Part shown: positions 32,876-44,548 of the stretch, one piece after another
Layout of the letters: the number at the start of each line of letters is the position of its first letter
How positions within the stretch are numbered: the first letter of the stretch is position 1
DNA from: Pelomyxa schiedti
Lineage: Eukaryota > Evosea > Pelobiontida > Pelomyxidae
Direction: 5' to 3'
DNA length: 52,747 bases
NCBI GenBank assembly: GCA_020536535.1
Contig: JAHLWZ010000595.1
Coordinates: 1 to 52,747, forward strand
Position numbers and translations under genes: made by a program
The notes under the pieces: generated by a model
The model's input: only the letters and a program-made list of their open reading frames with translations
Told to the model about the DNA's origin: nothing
Databases searched by the model: none

Positions 32876-35800
32876 TGGTAATGGAAACATCTTGTTCTTG
32901 TCCAGAACCGTAGAATCTCATTCAGGCTTGGTATTACTATTCCATGGGTTATAACAGGCAAGAAGCGAAAACTGGCACCAGCCACCACACATTTGTGGCA
33001 TTGTTCTCCAGAGATATAGTCCAAGAGCTTCTGATACCATATTAGTGCCATAATGAAATAACGAATGGGCTTTACACCTTGGAATGCTATCTTGGTTTGA
33101 TGACTGTCATTGAAGGTCATACAGTATAAAAGTTTTCTCGGTGCATTCAAGGTTGCCTGTGTACTCTTGGATACTTATCACCTGAAATAATCAGAAAATT
33201 AAATTCAAACAAGAATTTCTTTTTTGGGAGGGAAGAAACCTTTGCAAAAGGTCCCTTTACTGCACTTAGAGTTTCCTTTCCTAAAATGACAGCAATTTAG
33301 TACTGTATAAGTATACATAGCGAACTATTTCAAACCTATCCACAGCAGCTCTTTGCAAGGGAAAGAGTATAGCTGACACCTAAAGGTTATTTGGTGAAAA
33401 AATGAAATGAATGGGTATAGCTACGTGAAATATACAAAGTTTAATGCTGGATTTAATGAAAAGGCCACTTAAAGGAATAGCAGGGAAAAAAAGGAAGGAC
33501 ATTAGATTTTCCGTGCCGCACTCCCAAAAACCACCACCAAGTGCCGCACGCATGTTTTTTTTTTGTTTGTGATTTTATGGCGACAGGGACTCCCTTGTTT
33601 AGTTGTTGCACAGTCAATATGGCATGACCAAACTAAAGCATTGCTTTTCGGAGTACTCTTCAGAACCAACTTAGTTTCGGGAGGTTACTCTGCAATGTGT
33701 TGGGGTGCGGCAAACTTGGGGTAAAAAAACGATTTTTTTGCTTCGATTTTTTTGCTTTTCCAGTGGTGGTTGTGCTTCTGGGTGGTTTCTGTGGCCACTG
33801 AACGTGTGTGATGCTGTTTTGGGGGTGGTGTTTTGTGAAATTGTTGGGAGTGTCTTTGTGTGGGTTCAGTGTGAATTAAGCACCTTGTGCAACCTCTTTT
33901 TCATTTTTTAGGAGCAGCACCTGCAAGGGCTCAGGCACTGTGTCACAGTGCTCACTGACAGAATTACTATACTGTTTAAGGAAGAGGCCTGAACTGTGGC
34001 AAGTTGTAAGGGCAGCTGGCATGTTGGATTTGAAGTGGCTGTGTGACAGCCAGTGTCATTTGAGGTGATTGTGTGACAGCTGATGTCATTTGAGGCTGTG
34101 GGAGGCAGAGACACTTGGGGATGAGGCTCAATAAAGGGAGTTTCAGGTGTCAATGGTGTTGTGAAGCTGCTTTTTGGGCTGTGTTACAAGGAGATGATGG
34201 TGGTACAATCGGAGGTTCATCTGGAGGCCAAAAGGGATCTTCTGCATCAGGACCACACTCCACCAATGTGGAATTGCCTGGCTCTCTGGAAGTATCATCA
34301 TCCAAGTGAGAATTATCCAGCTGTAGTAAGGAAGCAGTGTAAATGGGATTTGTTCTGTGTGGCTCAACTACTATAAGTGGTTCCCTTCTGGCACTTGCTC
34401 TTGAGTGCCTCTTGCTGAACTTCCAGTGGGAGGTCCATTTGGCATCCTCTTCAGAGGAGCAGAAGTGAGTTTCTTGGCAATTGTGAATTCCTCCATTGAG
34501 TATTGTAAGATAAGATTGCTCTTTTTGTGGCAAAATTCTCTGATGAAGAAGAACTAATGGAGTTCTTGGTGGGGTGGAGGGAATTCAAGTAAGCACACTT
34601 TGGCTGATTTGTGGTCCTGGCACCAACATGGTGTCTAGCTTGTTAAAAGAACTTTCCACCTTTTGTGTAGTAATTGGTTGTGAAAAGCAGACTCCCCTAT
34701 GAAATTTTTCCAAGGAGCAGTAAGGTAATAGCTGGCTTACAAAGAGGTATGTACATACCTCTTCAAGTACCATTCCACTTGGTGGAAATTGCATGAGCCT
34801 CTGCTGAGGTTGTCTTCATAAATTGATGAGACATCTTGTTACAGAGAAAAGTCTTTGACAATGAAGCAACGCAACAGTGGTGGCCATCTCTGAATGCAGT
34901 TACAGCTTGGGGAAAGCTTGTCCACTTTTGGAAGTAATTAGCAAATCAAATGTAGCTTTGCATGCTCCCAGGAAAGCCACATCAATACCAAGTGTCACAT
35001 CATCCAAGGGAGACTTCTTTTGTGAAAGTGTTGACAAACAAACCTCAGACATCTTTGAAGCAGATGAGAGTGGGATGTTGAGCACAATTCAAAGCCCATC
35101 TTCTCCCTGCACAGGTATGTATTGCACTGTTAGTTTTTAGGTGTACTTTTGGCAAGACCAGTTAAATCACTGTGCTGCACTGTGCAATCTGTATTGGGAA
35201 GCCTTTGTTCTGAAAAACATTCGTTGCCAAAAACTTTTGTTGCTGAAAACTTTGGTGTATCATGATCAATGATGGAAGTTTTCACACCCCAATTTTGTAT
35301 AAAGCACAGATACACCTCTAATGTTGTAATTCCCAAAATGCTTCTTGCCAAACAGTTGGCATAAACTAAAATATGGCCCAAATGGGGAAACAGGTGGAAC
35401 CTTCCATTACCCAACATGCAGGGTGAAATGTTGCATGTGTGGTGAAACATTAAAACCAAGGCAGAAAGGAACAAGCACACAGGGAATGAGTCCCAAAACT
35501 TTGTTGGTGTTTGAGAATAAACACACTTTCAAACTGTGGGCAGAAAAGAAAAGGGATACATACTCTCCCTGGATGGGGTCAATGGAAACCAGGAAGCATC
35601 TGTGGGACAGACGAGCAGGGGCCCATGCCCCAATGAAAACATTCTTGTCTAGGACACATGGCACAATGACATTCAGATTCCTTTTTTTTTTTCCTTTTGC
35701 CTTGCATTGTGTCTACTGTCTTCACACTGAGACACCCTGTGGTTTCCATTCCATTGCTCACACGAGGTACCAGAAAGTTCCCTTAATGTCTTGTTCACAG

Positions 35801-36631
35801 ACTTCCCAAAGAGAAGATTAAACAGCACACTAGTCAAAGAGGTTCCCACTAGCTCTTGGCCACCTGTATCTTATTTTTGTGCAATTTCCTTTCCCTTGGC
35901 ACCACAACTATGCCATCTCCAGCCCCTTTCTGGAAAGACCAAAATCTTTAACCTGCAAGTTCACTCCTCTGGCCTGTATCAAATCAATCCCAGGCACACC
36001 ACAACTGTCATCAGTCAGACAGCAGGGAATACCACATCACCACCAACCAAAATACACTTGTGAGTACTTCCGCCCCAATGCTTGCTTCTCTCTGGTGCAA
36101 GCAGTCACTGCTCACCCAACAGAAATTTCCTTTACACTCTTGGGTAGTGATGTGTTCCCCTTGGACAATTCCATGCTAATTAACAACAGCCAACAGTGTT
36201 CTTCTGCCAACACCGTAAAAACCCAAACTTATTGAAACAAAATGCAAGTTTCCCCTATAACCCACAAATGCAATTTTTTTGTCAATATGAGTAAATAATT
36301 CAATTTTCTGGTTCGATTGGGGGGAAATTTGACAGTTCATCAATCTGGTGCCCTTTTTTTTTTTCCTTTTTGCCGAATTATTTTTCCTCATTTCCCCAGA
36401 CTTCCTGATGGGAGTCCCTGCCATTGCTGTGTTTGATGAGAATGTGCCCACCTTGTGGGGTGCATGTGATTTATGAAGATGCCCAAACGATCTTCCTGAA
36501 CTGTCATGCCTGTTAGCTTCTGTGGGAAGAGAATAAAGCCCCACAGAGGGAAAAGAACGAAAGAGAGTGAGAGTGTAAAGGTTCTCTTGCTTATTCTCGT
36601 GCTTGGGTTGCACGTGTTCAAAGGATAATTA
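32876..36631. other. Unassigned low-CpG block, no convincing gene
   Basis: Open frames exist on both strands (for example 34150-34533 minus, 35345-35821 plus), but none shows a domain, a consistent splice pattern or a signal I can name. Many successive 60-base lines around 34000-36250 contain no CG dinucleotide, although flanking genes are CG-rich. Short motifs recur, such as two GTGTGACAGC(T/C) units near 34040-34080. It may be an eroded mobile element or old duplicated DNA. Confidence 0.45.
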
Positions 36632-36731
36632 NNNNNNNNNNNNNNNNNNNNNNNNNNNNNNNNNNNNNNNNNNNNNNNNNNNNNNNNNNNNNNNNNNNNN
36701 NNNNNNNNNNNNNNNNNNNNNNNNNNNNNNN
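36632..36731. other. Assembly gap of 100 N
   Basis: Exactly 100 N, the usual placeholder for a gap of unknown size. It falls directly at the left end of repeat copy B, which suggests the repeat caused the break. Confidence 0.98.
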
Positions 36732-37464
36732 GTTTCCCCTATGGCTGCGTCTTGACATGCCGTGCAGTGGGCGGGTTGGGGCGGAGCCCCCTTGCACCAC
36801 AACCAAACCACCACCACGCATCCCATTCTTCCCATTCCATTCCCAATTCAACGAAACCAGTTCCTCCTCCTGTGGCACTGTCAACACAAGTGTTTTTGGT
36901 TGTATTGCCTCTACCCTCGTGTGGTTACACCGTACCCTCTACATTTGCCGTTGTGTTCCAAGAAATCACCCTTTTTACCAAGTTGTTGTTACGTTGTTGT
37001 TTTCTGTAGCCTCTTGTTGTCGGGTGAACAGAGATTAGCGTGACAACTCTCCTACCTTTGGGGCACCATTGTTGGACGATGTGGGCCGGATAGAACGTAG
37101 AGGTAAACCCTGGAAAAAAAAAATACCCAACAGTGAATGCAAAGCCAGGAGTCTTTGTTTTTACAATAATGGTCTTTGAAATATGTTTGTTGTGGTTTGA
37201 GGGTGTTGTGAATGGTGGTGGTGCTCTGTGAATGGAGCCGGGAACCCCAGTACTGGTGCCACTGTGGAACCTTGGCAGCAAAAATTGGTCTGCTACAAGT
37301 AAGTCTGAGGCTCTGCACAGGCTGCTGGATGCTGTTCCAGGCTGTGTGTCTGCAGCCTGCACATTCAAGCTGGTCTCAATACCCTAAGCATTGTATCCTG
37401 ATAAAGAGTAAGTTGAGTAAAATCAGGGGTTTCATCAAACATGGTGACTTCAGGAGTGCCACAT
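36732..37464 (+). repeat. Dispersed repeat, copy B
   Basis: Second copy of the 31987-32875 element, in the same orientation, with scattered substitutions and small indels. It lacks the 155-base segment of copy A. Right of 37464 it carries about 900 bases (to 38365) not found after copy A, before a short third match resumes at 38366. Confidence 0.85.
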
Positions 37465-38427
37465 TCACTGGATCAAGGGTGAAGGGCAAAGGTGTCAGTG
37501 TTTTCCTCTATGAAGTCTTCACCCAAAAACCCAAGGGGCAAAGGTCACATTTGGCTTCCATGCAAGGGGATGCCCCAGCTCAACTTGCACCTTTGCATTT
37601 TTGATAAAACAAATACCAGTGAGATACTGGCCATCAATCAGCTTTTTTGCTTTATTGGCCTGAAATCACTTTTCAGGCCACTTCAACTTGAACCACACAA
37701 ATCAACTGTGTTGCCACACCTGTGCACCCAACAGCCTTCAGCCACAGCACACAAGAGATTCAGCACCACATTGGCAAATGAGTGCAAAGATTGACTTCAG
37801 CAGTTCTTTTTCTCTTAATGAACCAACCCTTTGACCAAAACATGGGAAAGCTCCCACAGCTTGTAATGAATGATCCACACTTCTTGGGAAGCCAGCTATT
37901 AGATTTTCCACAACAGAAGTTGGCAATCTCACAGTGAGAGTGTAAAGAAACACGTGTGGGCACAAGTATCATTCTTCTCATCTTGCATTCACATTCCATT
38001 CATTTTTGATGAACAAAAGAAAATGTCTCTTGTTTGGTGCCACAGTGACCCTCAAAGAAGCTTGTGATGACTTTGTGTTTTGAAAAGGGGTAACCTCACA
38101 ATACCTGCATCTGGTCTGCAGTTGTTAATAACAATGCTATCTCTGATATGGGCATCACCTTGATGTTATGCTTGAGAGATGAGATGACTACAACGTCATT
38201 GTCAAACTCAATGTCACGGGATTTGGGAACTCAGGTATCCTATCCAACAGAGGATCTAACTCAGGGGAAGTTCATGAGAGGGAGTACTGCAATTTAAAAC
38301 ACGACTTACTGATAGCACTAGTCAGATTTTGTGCTTGTTTTTGTGCTTCCATTAGATTATTTGAGACCAGCACCACATTTGTGGCATTGTTCTCAGAAAG
38401 ATCGAAAAAGGTGATGACAAAATAAAA
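37465..38427. other. CpG-poor spacer between repeat copy B and the GSAP-like gene
   Basis: Frames at 37492-37794 (+) are open, with no recognisable features. The final 50 bases are the presumed leader of the next gene. Confidence 0.4.
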
Positions 38428-41400
38428 ATGTTTGGCGTAAGCGAAGTGTTCGATGTGAACAAGTTGGCGCTTCTGCTGCCACCCGAGCAGTTACCTGCCG
38501 CCATGATTGGTGCACCACTGGGGGCCCAGCAGGCGCCGGCGACGAGTAGCACTACGTCGTCGCAGCTCCCACAATTTCTGGGCCCGGCGCAGCAGCAACA
38601 AACGCAGCAGCAGCCTCCACCACCACAACAACAACCGGGAACTAGTGCCACAATTCTAATGTCGAACGCACCTGCCAACGCGAACACGGGAGGGTCCAAC
38701 AAACAAACGATGAGAATAACGTTGGTGGGGCGGGAGAGATCTGGCGACATACTGTTCGCTGTCCATCTCAAAACACCCGTAATGCAACAACCACAGCAGC
38801 AACCGGGTCACTCAACTTCACCGGCTTCTTTGTCATCCTCGACGCCGACGACGGCTCCCGGGCGCGGATTTGCGCGCCCGGATCGCGGCGCGACGGACAC
38901 ATCGCCACCGCCAGCGGCGGCGTCGTTGTCGCTGGGTTTGTCGTTTGGTGGGGGGCCTGGAATGCTGGCAAACTCGCACCCGTCTCACACGTGCCAGCAC
39001 CCGCATTTAGGCTCCTTGATGGGGGGCGGTGTTGTTCTGTCTGGGCCGCCAACAATCCCGCCACCACACCTACCAAGTAATGGCGCGGATGGGCAAACGC
39101 CTGTCGTGCAGGCCTCATCATCGCAGGTGCTGAGACCACTTTTTTTTTTTTTTTTCCCTTATTACTTACACTCTTCTATAGACACCAGTAAGTGCTGAGA
39201 GTCTGGGTGCGAATACAGGACCAATACCTGGCATTGGTCGTATGAGTAAAAGGACCTTTCTGAATGTACACAAGGTGGGCAGTCGTGTGTGCACAAAACT
39301 AGCTGTGTGGGAGGAAGAAATGGATATTGTCAATGCTTCAATCAACGACACTCACTCACTCTTTGGTATTTCCCATAATTTCTCTTCCACTTTGGCAAGT
39401 TCTTACTCCTTGAGCAGCTGTAACTGTTAGGAAACACCGCAAAGATGGTTTACTCCTTGAGAACCCTTTTTTAAATAAAACTTTTTCTGTAAGGTGTAAA
39501 GTGGATATCCTTTCTTTATGAGAATTGCCTGTTAGGGAAACATCACACCCTTCTTGATCACGACCTATATCTTCAAGTTCAAGTCAGTTTCTTATTCTGC
39601 CTACCATGTGCTTGACTAATGTAATTAATGCAGTTCGTGACTGATACAGTAGTAAGAAGTCAAGTGGATACAACATTTCTCTTTTTTGTAGAAAGTGAAG
39701 CAATCAAATTTTATCGTGTCCGATACAAAGTTCAACACAACCAAGATAAAACCATAGGTTCTATGGTATAGTTATCACTACTCCGCACCAGCACTTATAC
39801 TTCGTAGACTCTAGTAGAAAAACCAGAAAAACTTGGCCAAATTGCTCCAGACTACCTTTGGGCACAACTGGACGTAGAACGCCAGCATATTTATACAGTA
39901 ACATCACTACCTGATGAACGACCACTTTCAACTACCCCTCCCCTTGCCACTGGTATACCGTCCAATGCTTCTATCACCTCCGGTAACGGCGCAGCCGCAC
40001 AATCTTCAAATGCCCTGGGGGTAGTAAGTTCTTCCAGTTCAAGTGGATTTCCGTATCAGCAAGCTCAGCTTCTTTCGTGCTGGGTTTTTAGCAGAGACCA
40101 ATGGACTCAAGCATGGAATCACATAGTAGACTTACCAACTGTACTGTATCCCCGTCAGCTCACTTTTCCTATTCCATTTGAGTTGGGAAGACCCATTGCG
40201 CAAGCTGTTGCCCATGCAACTATGGTCTCTCTACTGGTGTGCCTTAATTTTTATTCTCTGGTTTTTTGAAAACAAAAATCCAATCCCTTTCTCCTTGGCT
40301 CACTCGTAGCTCTGCAGACATCTGAAGCACGATCCAGTACCATCACATGCTTATGTATACAACATCAAGTCAGAGAGGACCCACCTGTCCTTCCAATCAC
40401 TATAATCGTCTTTAATGGGATAAAAAAGCGGCTGGACTTTTCTATCAATCTCACGTCACTCCACCCTTCTTCAACAATAACACTGGAGGTATAACTCTGA
40501 TAGCCTAACTGTATTGATTACACAACAGGAAGTCCACGTCTTATTCTCCTCTATTGAGGGATATCTTGTAGTTTGGCTACCAGGCCATGTGATCCACTTG
40601 TTTGACTTGAGTGACACACATCACATCTGTGCTGGGCCTTTTGTATTTGGGGAAGATGCGTGCCCAGTACATGTTGGAATGTCACTTCGCAAGTCGACCT
40701 CAGCAACACAACCACAAATCGTTGTCCCGTTGCATCTGGTTATTCCAGGAACCAAATGTATCATTCACATCCAAAATAATAATAAAAATAATAAAGTTCA
40801 CAGCTGGTTCCTACTTTCTGGATTGTCACTCTGGAGTTGTTTATGATTTCAGTTGGGATAAAGGTCACTTACTAAAGGTTCCTTTGGACAATAAAGCACA
40901 AATTCCCATAACAAACAAGATGTTTGAACAAAGTGACTCGGAGGTTTTCATGTGCCAAATACTCCACCTTGTGTGTGTGCACCTAAAAAATGGTGAGTCC
41001 GACATGGGCACTGCTCGAACTGTAAATTTATTTCACTTCAAATCTATCGTCTGATCCTTCCAAGTTGATTACCAGACTCCTGAGCAGCAACGCTGGGAAA
41101 CTAACACCAGATTTGCTTAAGGAATACCTTCTAGGTTTGGGGAAAATGGGATTTGAAGGTATCTTATCATTTGTGCACAAGGGAGGTGCTTCAGACAGGC
41201 CCTGGCTGGACCTGCTTCAGAAAAAGTACTGCGACATTTTCCAGCAAGTACCCTTAAATTGCTGGAGTCTTCTCAGGTGTACAACTTGGCATTATTTACT
41301 ATTGAAAACTAATAGTAAACACTTTCCTAGATGCACAAGACTCTCCTTAATGCCTCAGTGCACTCCCTTGACCCCCACAAAGCAAAACCTTCTAAAGTGA

Positions 41401-42600
41401 GTCAAGATGGTGCCTTTGCAGAATCCTTTTAATTTTTTTTCTCCCTAGAATGTTACCTTTGGATTAGAACAAAACCCAAGTTCATTTCCAGCGTCAATGT
41501 TTACGCTGCCCACCATTGCTGTCCCGTTGTTTACACCCTCTCGTAATCCTTTGCTGTTATTATTTCCCTCTAAAAAGACTAGTATGTCCTCACACCACCA
41601 TTTCGTTCTCATCCTTCCCAGCGGAACCTGTGGTTACATGTGCATCTGAGGAAGACTATCAGTGCTGCGCACTTCCATCTACAATTTTTAAGAGTGAGAT
41701 GACTTCTCGCCTTGTAGGATGTGGTGTGAAAGATGGTGAAAGAAACTTACATCCTCTCATTACCGCTTTTAGAGAAGACAACGTACCTCGTTTTCTTGAA
41801 TGTACTGTAGATAACAATAAAAAGATCTCATTCACAACGGAAATGTTTGAAACTATCAAAAACTTGGTGCAATCTCGTTTAATGACTGACTCTTCATTGT
41901 TCCAGGTAAATTGCAAGTAATTTGTATCTGTATTAACTCTTGAAACAGATTCTTCATCACCTCTACATTGCCATGGAAGACTTGTGCTTCCCCTTTCCTA
42001 AAGTAGTTTTGATGTTCTTTCTCTCCAGCACTTACTTTGGGTAGGGGTTCCATACTTTGTTCATCACTACTGGCTTCCGTTGTCTTCCTCCTCATGTTTT
42101 CTTGCAATACATCAATCGCGGCCTGTTTGTTGTAACAAAGGAATTTGTGAAAGAGTGCATATTACCCGCCAAACATTTAAGCCCTGGATTTCGCAATTGT
42201 ATACTATCAAAGATCCCCGGGTTCATTGTCCCCGATTCCTCTGCCAAATGGTTGGCCCATGCTTCTCTTGCTTCCCTAACAAACGAACTACAGTCATGCA
42301 GCACACAGATTCAAATTCCTTGTCAATTTCCCAGAAGCGGCTCTCTCTGGCCACGTATCTAACTCAGCTGTAGGAACAACCACTCCCAGGGTATCGCACC
42401 GTGGAACAGCAGCCGCATCGTCTTCCATAATTCTAACCCTGCCCACTGCACCTGGGGTGGATGTATCCCAATTGGAAGAGGCAAAATTCCTTCCTCTGGT
42501 TATATATAGACAAATGTTTAAGCACAATACACTGTCACAACCAAACTTATATAAACGATTTGCGAAAGATATGGCCAACTGTGATGGCACAGACTTCTAA
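38428..42600 (+). CDS. Gamma-secretase activating protein (GSAP/Pigeon) homologue
   Basis: First exon 38428-39126 (233 residues, Gln/Pro/Ser-rich insert), then 39182-39365. Later exons include 41622-41905, 41949-42002 and one from 42045. Total length is roughly 900-1000 residues, close to animal GSAP. Recognisable segments: FYRVRYKVQHNQ, VHVLFSSIEGYLVVWLPGHV with IHLFDL, YFLDCHSGVVYDFSW, HHLYIAMEDLCFPFPK, GFHTLFITTGFRCLPPHVFL with QYINRG. The last two match the conserved C-terminus of the Pigeon/GSAP family (from memory of the family). In animals GSAP modulates presenilin complex activity; in protists its role is unknown. Junctions near 39370-39800, 40700-40790 and 42290-42380 are unresolved, so exact exons there are not given. 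Stop at 42598-42600. Confidence 0.78.
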
Positions 42601-42704
42601 CTCCAACACCAAACACCACAACCAAAAAAAGAGAAACAAGCCTTCTCTTAAATGCCCAATGTGGCACAACCGTAACCAGTTTCTTTTTTCTTTACAACTG
42701 CCTC

Positions 42705-44056
42705 TCATAAAACTAATTCGTTTAGGCTAGAAACGAGAGTATCAGGACTAGAACAGGTTTGGGTACAGAGAGGATAATTGAGGTAGAACCCAGTCGTGGG
42801 TGATGACCACATAGAATGGCCATCTTTTTCTGAATGTATTTCTGTGGGATTGTTTGTGAGATTAAGAGGGAGCACATAGAAAGGTACCCTGGAATTACGG
42901 AGTAACACCATGACTGAAGGCGGCACATGTGGTTTGAGGCCTTTTAGTGATTTGAGATCCATGCCGTACACTTCAACAAGCATCACTGCAGTTTTGGCGC
43001 TTCCAAAACAGGCCGCGGAGCCAAGAGCACCACTATGGTGAAGCATGTATTCGGCCGCAGAGGGTTCATTCTGAGTATAGGCACTTTGTACCACCCGGAA
43101 AATTGTGTCCTCTGAGAAGTCGATTCGGACTGTGCGCTCGATTACCTCTGCAGAAACTCTGGCCCCGGCATCAAGTAGCATGTTTATAATTCGCTCGTTA
43201 TTGGAACTGTAGACGTGAAGAGCAGTTTGCAAGGTTAAATCCCAATCTCTGGAGAATAAGGTGTAAGAGCGGACAAAAAAAGGAGGGCAATACCCTACAC
43301 ATCCCTTCAGATTCGGATCTGCTCCGAGCTTCAGGAGTACTGCAACAATGCGTTCACTACCCTTGACTATAAATCAGTAAGCTGGGACAGAAAGAGGAAA
43401 AAAATAGCAAAGAAAAAAAACCAATGTATAAATGAAGATAGGAGAAAAACCCTCCAACAAGAGTAGTGCAACGGAGTCCCCGCGGTGCTGGTTTGATTGA
43501 CATTGGCCCCGCGCGCAACTAGAATCTCGATAAGGCGTATTCCCACAGACACAAGAAGATCATTCTCGCTCTTGGTTCTGGAATACGAGTTGCGGCATGC
43601 AGTCAACAAAGGTGTGTCTGGAGAGCACACGCAAGGGTCATTACATCCAGCACCAAATTCCAGTAGGCACTTCACCACATCAATCCTGGTCTCCAACTCC
43701 TCACCCCCCAAAGGGTAGCCGCCGCGGGGATTATGGGAAGTCGACTTCGGAGCGAGACAGCACAGCAGCGCCAAATGCAGGGGCCGGCACGGCCCGGCGA
43801 CGTCTCCCCACCAAGTCGGCTCCCTAGAGTCCTCGACGGCGCCCGACGCCAAGTTGATCTCTGGGTATTGCCCACGCGGCGGCACCGAGAGGTTCACGAA
43901 GTGGGCGCTCAAATTGTGGGACGACGATGCCGACGAGGAGGAGTCGCCAACCACGACGCCGATAAGTTGCCTCAGTCCCGCGCAGTCTCCAGCCACAATT
44001 CGGGAGCCCAAAAGGGCCCCCATTGACGCAGGGAACTGGGGCGTTTCGTCCGTCAT
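42705..44056 (-). CDS. Ankyrin-repeat protein, 402 residues
   Basis: Three exons close in phase: 44056-43451, 43361-43301, 43246-42705. Ankyrin units: RPLHLALLCCLAP, DVVKCLLEFGAGCNDP, PLLTACRNSYSR, LIEILVARGANVNQTSTAG, RIVAVLLKLGADPN, TALHVYSSNNERIINMLLDAG. The C-terminal 170 residues contain looser helices and end without a known domain. The second exon is only 61 bases. It is convergent with the GSAP-like gene, 104 bases between stops. Confidence 0.85.
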
Positions 44057-44548
44057 CAAGTATACTTCCTTTCTGATGACGGTGGGAAAGGTTTCTTGGC
44101 AGTGGAATCCCACCGACGCGCATTCTTGGGCGAAGCCACCAGTGCGTCTCGATTCAGGCACCAGACCTGGAAATGCTTGTACAAGCACAAATCGTGCTCT
44201 CCGACAGAGGGAAATATTTCGTTCCGTTGAACTTCATTACCATTCGTGCACGCCAGACATTTAAGGAACGTGAGAGGTGGAAATCGGCTTTGAAGGGAAC
44301 CTTTTTCCCCGGGTTTAGTGCAAAACTTAAGTTTCTTCCCGGCGTTGGAGGGGGAAACGACCTGCAACCGAAATATTTCGCTTTGACAGGTCTCGGCTTT
44401 ATAAACCATGACGGTACCGCATTAAATAAAACAAAACTCAAAGCCCAAAGGTACAAACACTCCTCAACTGTTCTTTTTTTCTCCTCACCTAGTTTCTCCA
44501 GAACAAGCCAACACATAGCCGGTAGAATCAACCTACAACTTATTAGAA
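44057..44548. other. Divergent intergenic region
   Basis: Separates the ankyrin gene (-) from the GRAS-like gene (+). A plus frame of 141 residues (44173-44598) runs into the next start but shows no domain. Treated as non-coding leader and promoter. Confidence 0.4.

Noticed and set aside
33900-36250. A transposase or reverse transcriptase in the low-CpG block
   Set aside because: I looked for catalytic motifs such as YxDD or spaced acidic triads in the open frames and saw none that I could defend.
39141-39157. Run of 16-17 T as a possible terminator
   Set aside because: It lies inside an intron of the GSAP-like gene as a polypyrimidine tract before a TATAG acceptor.
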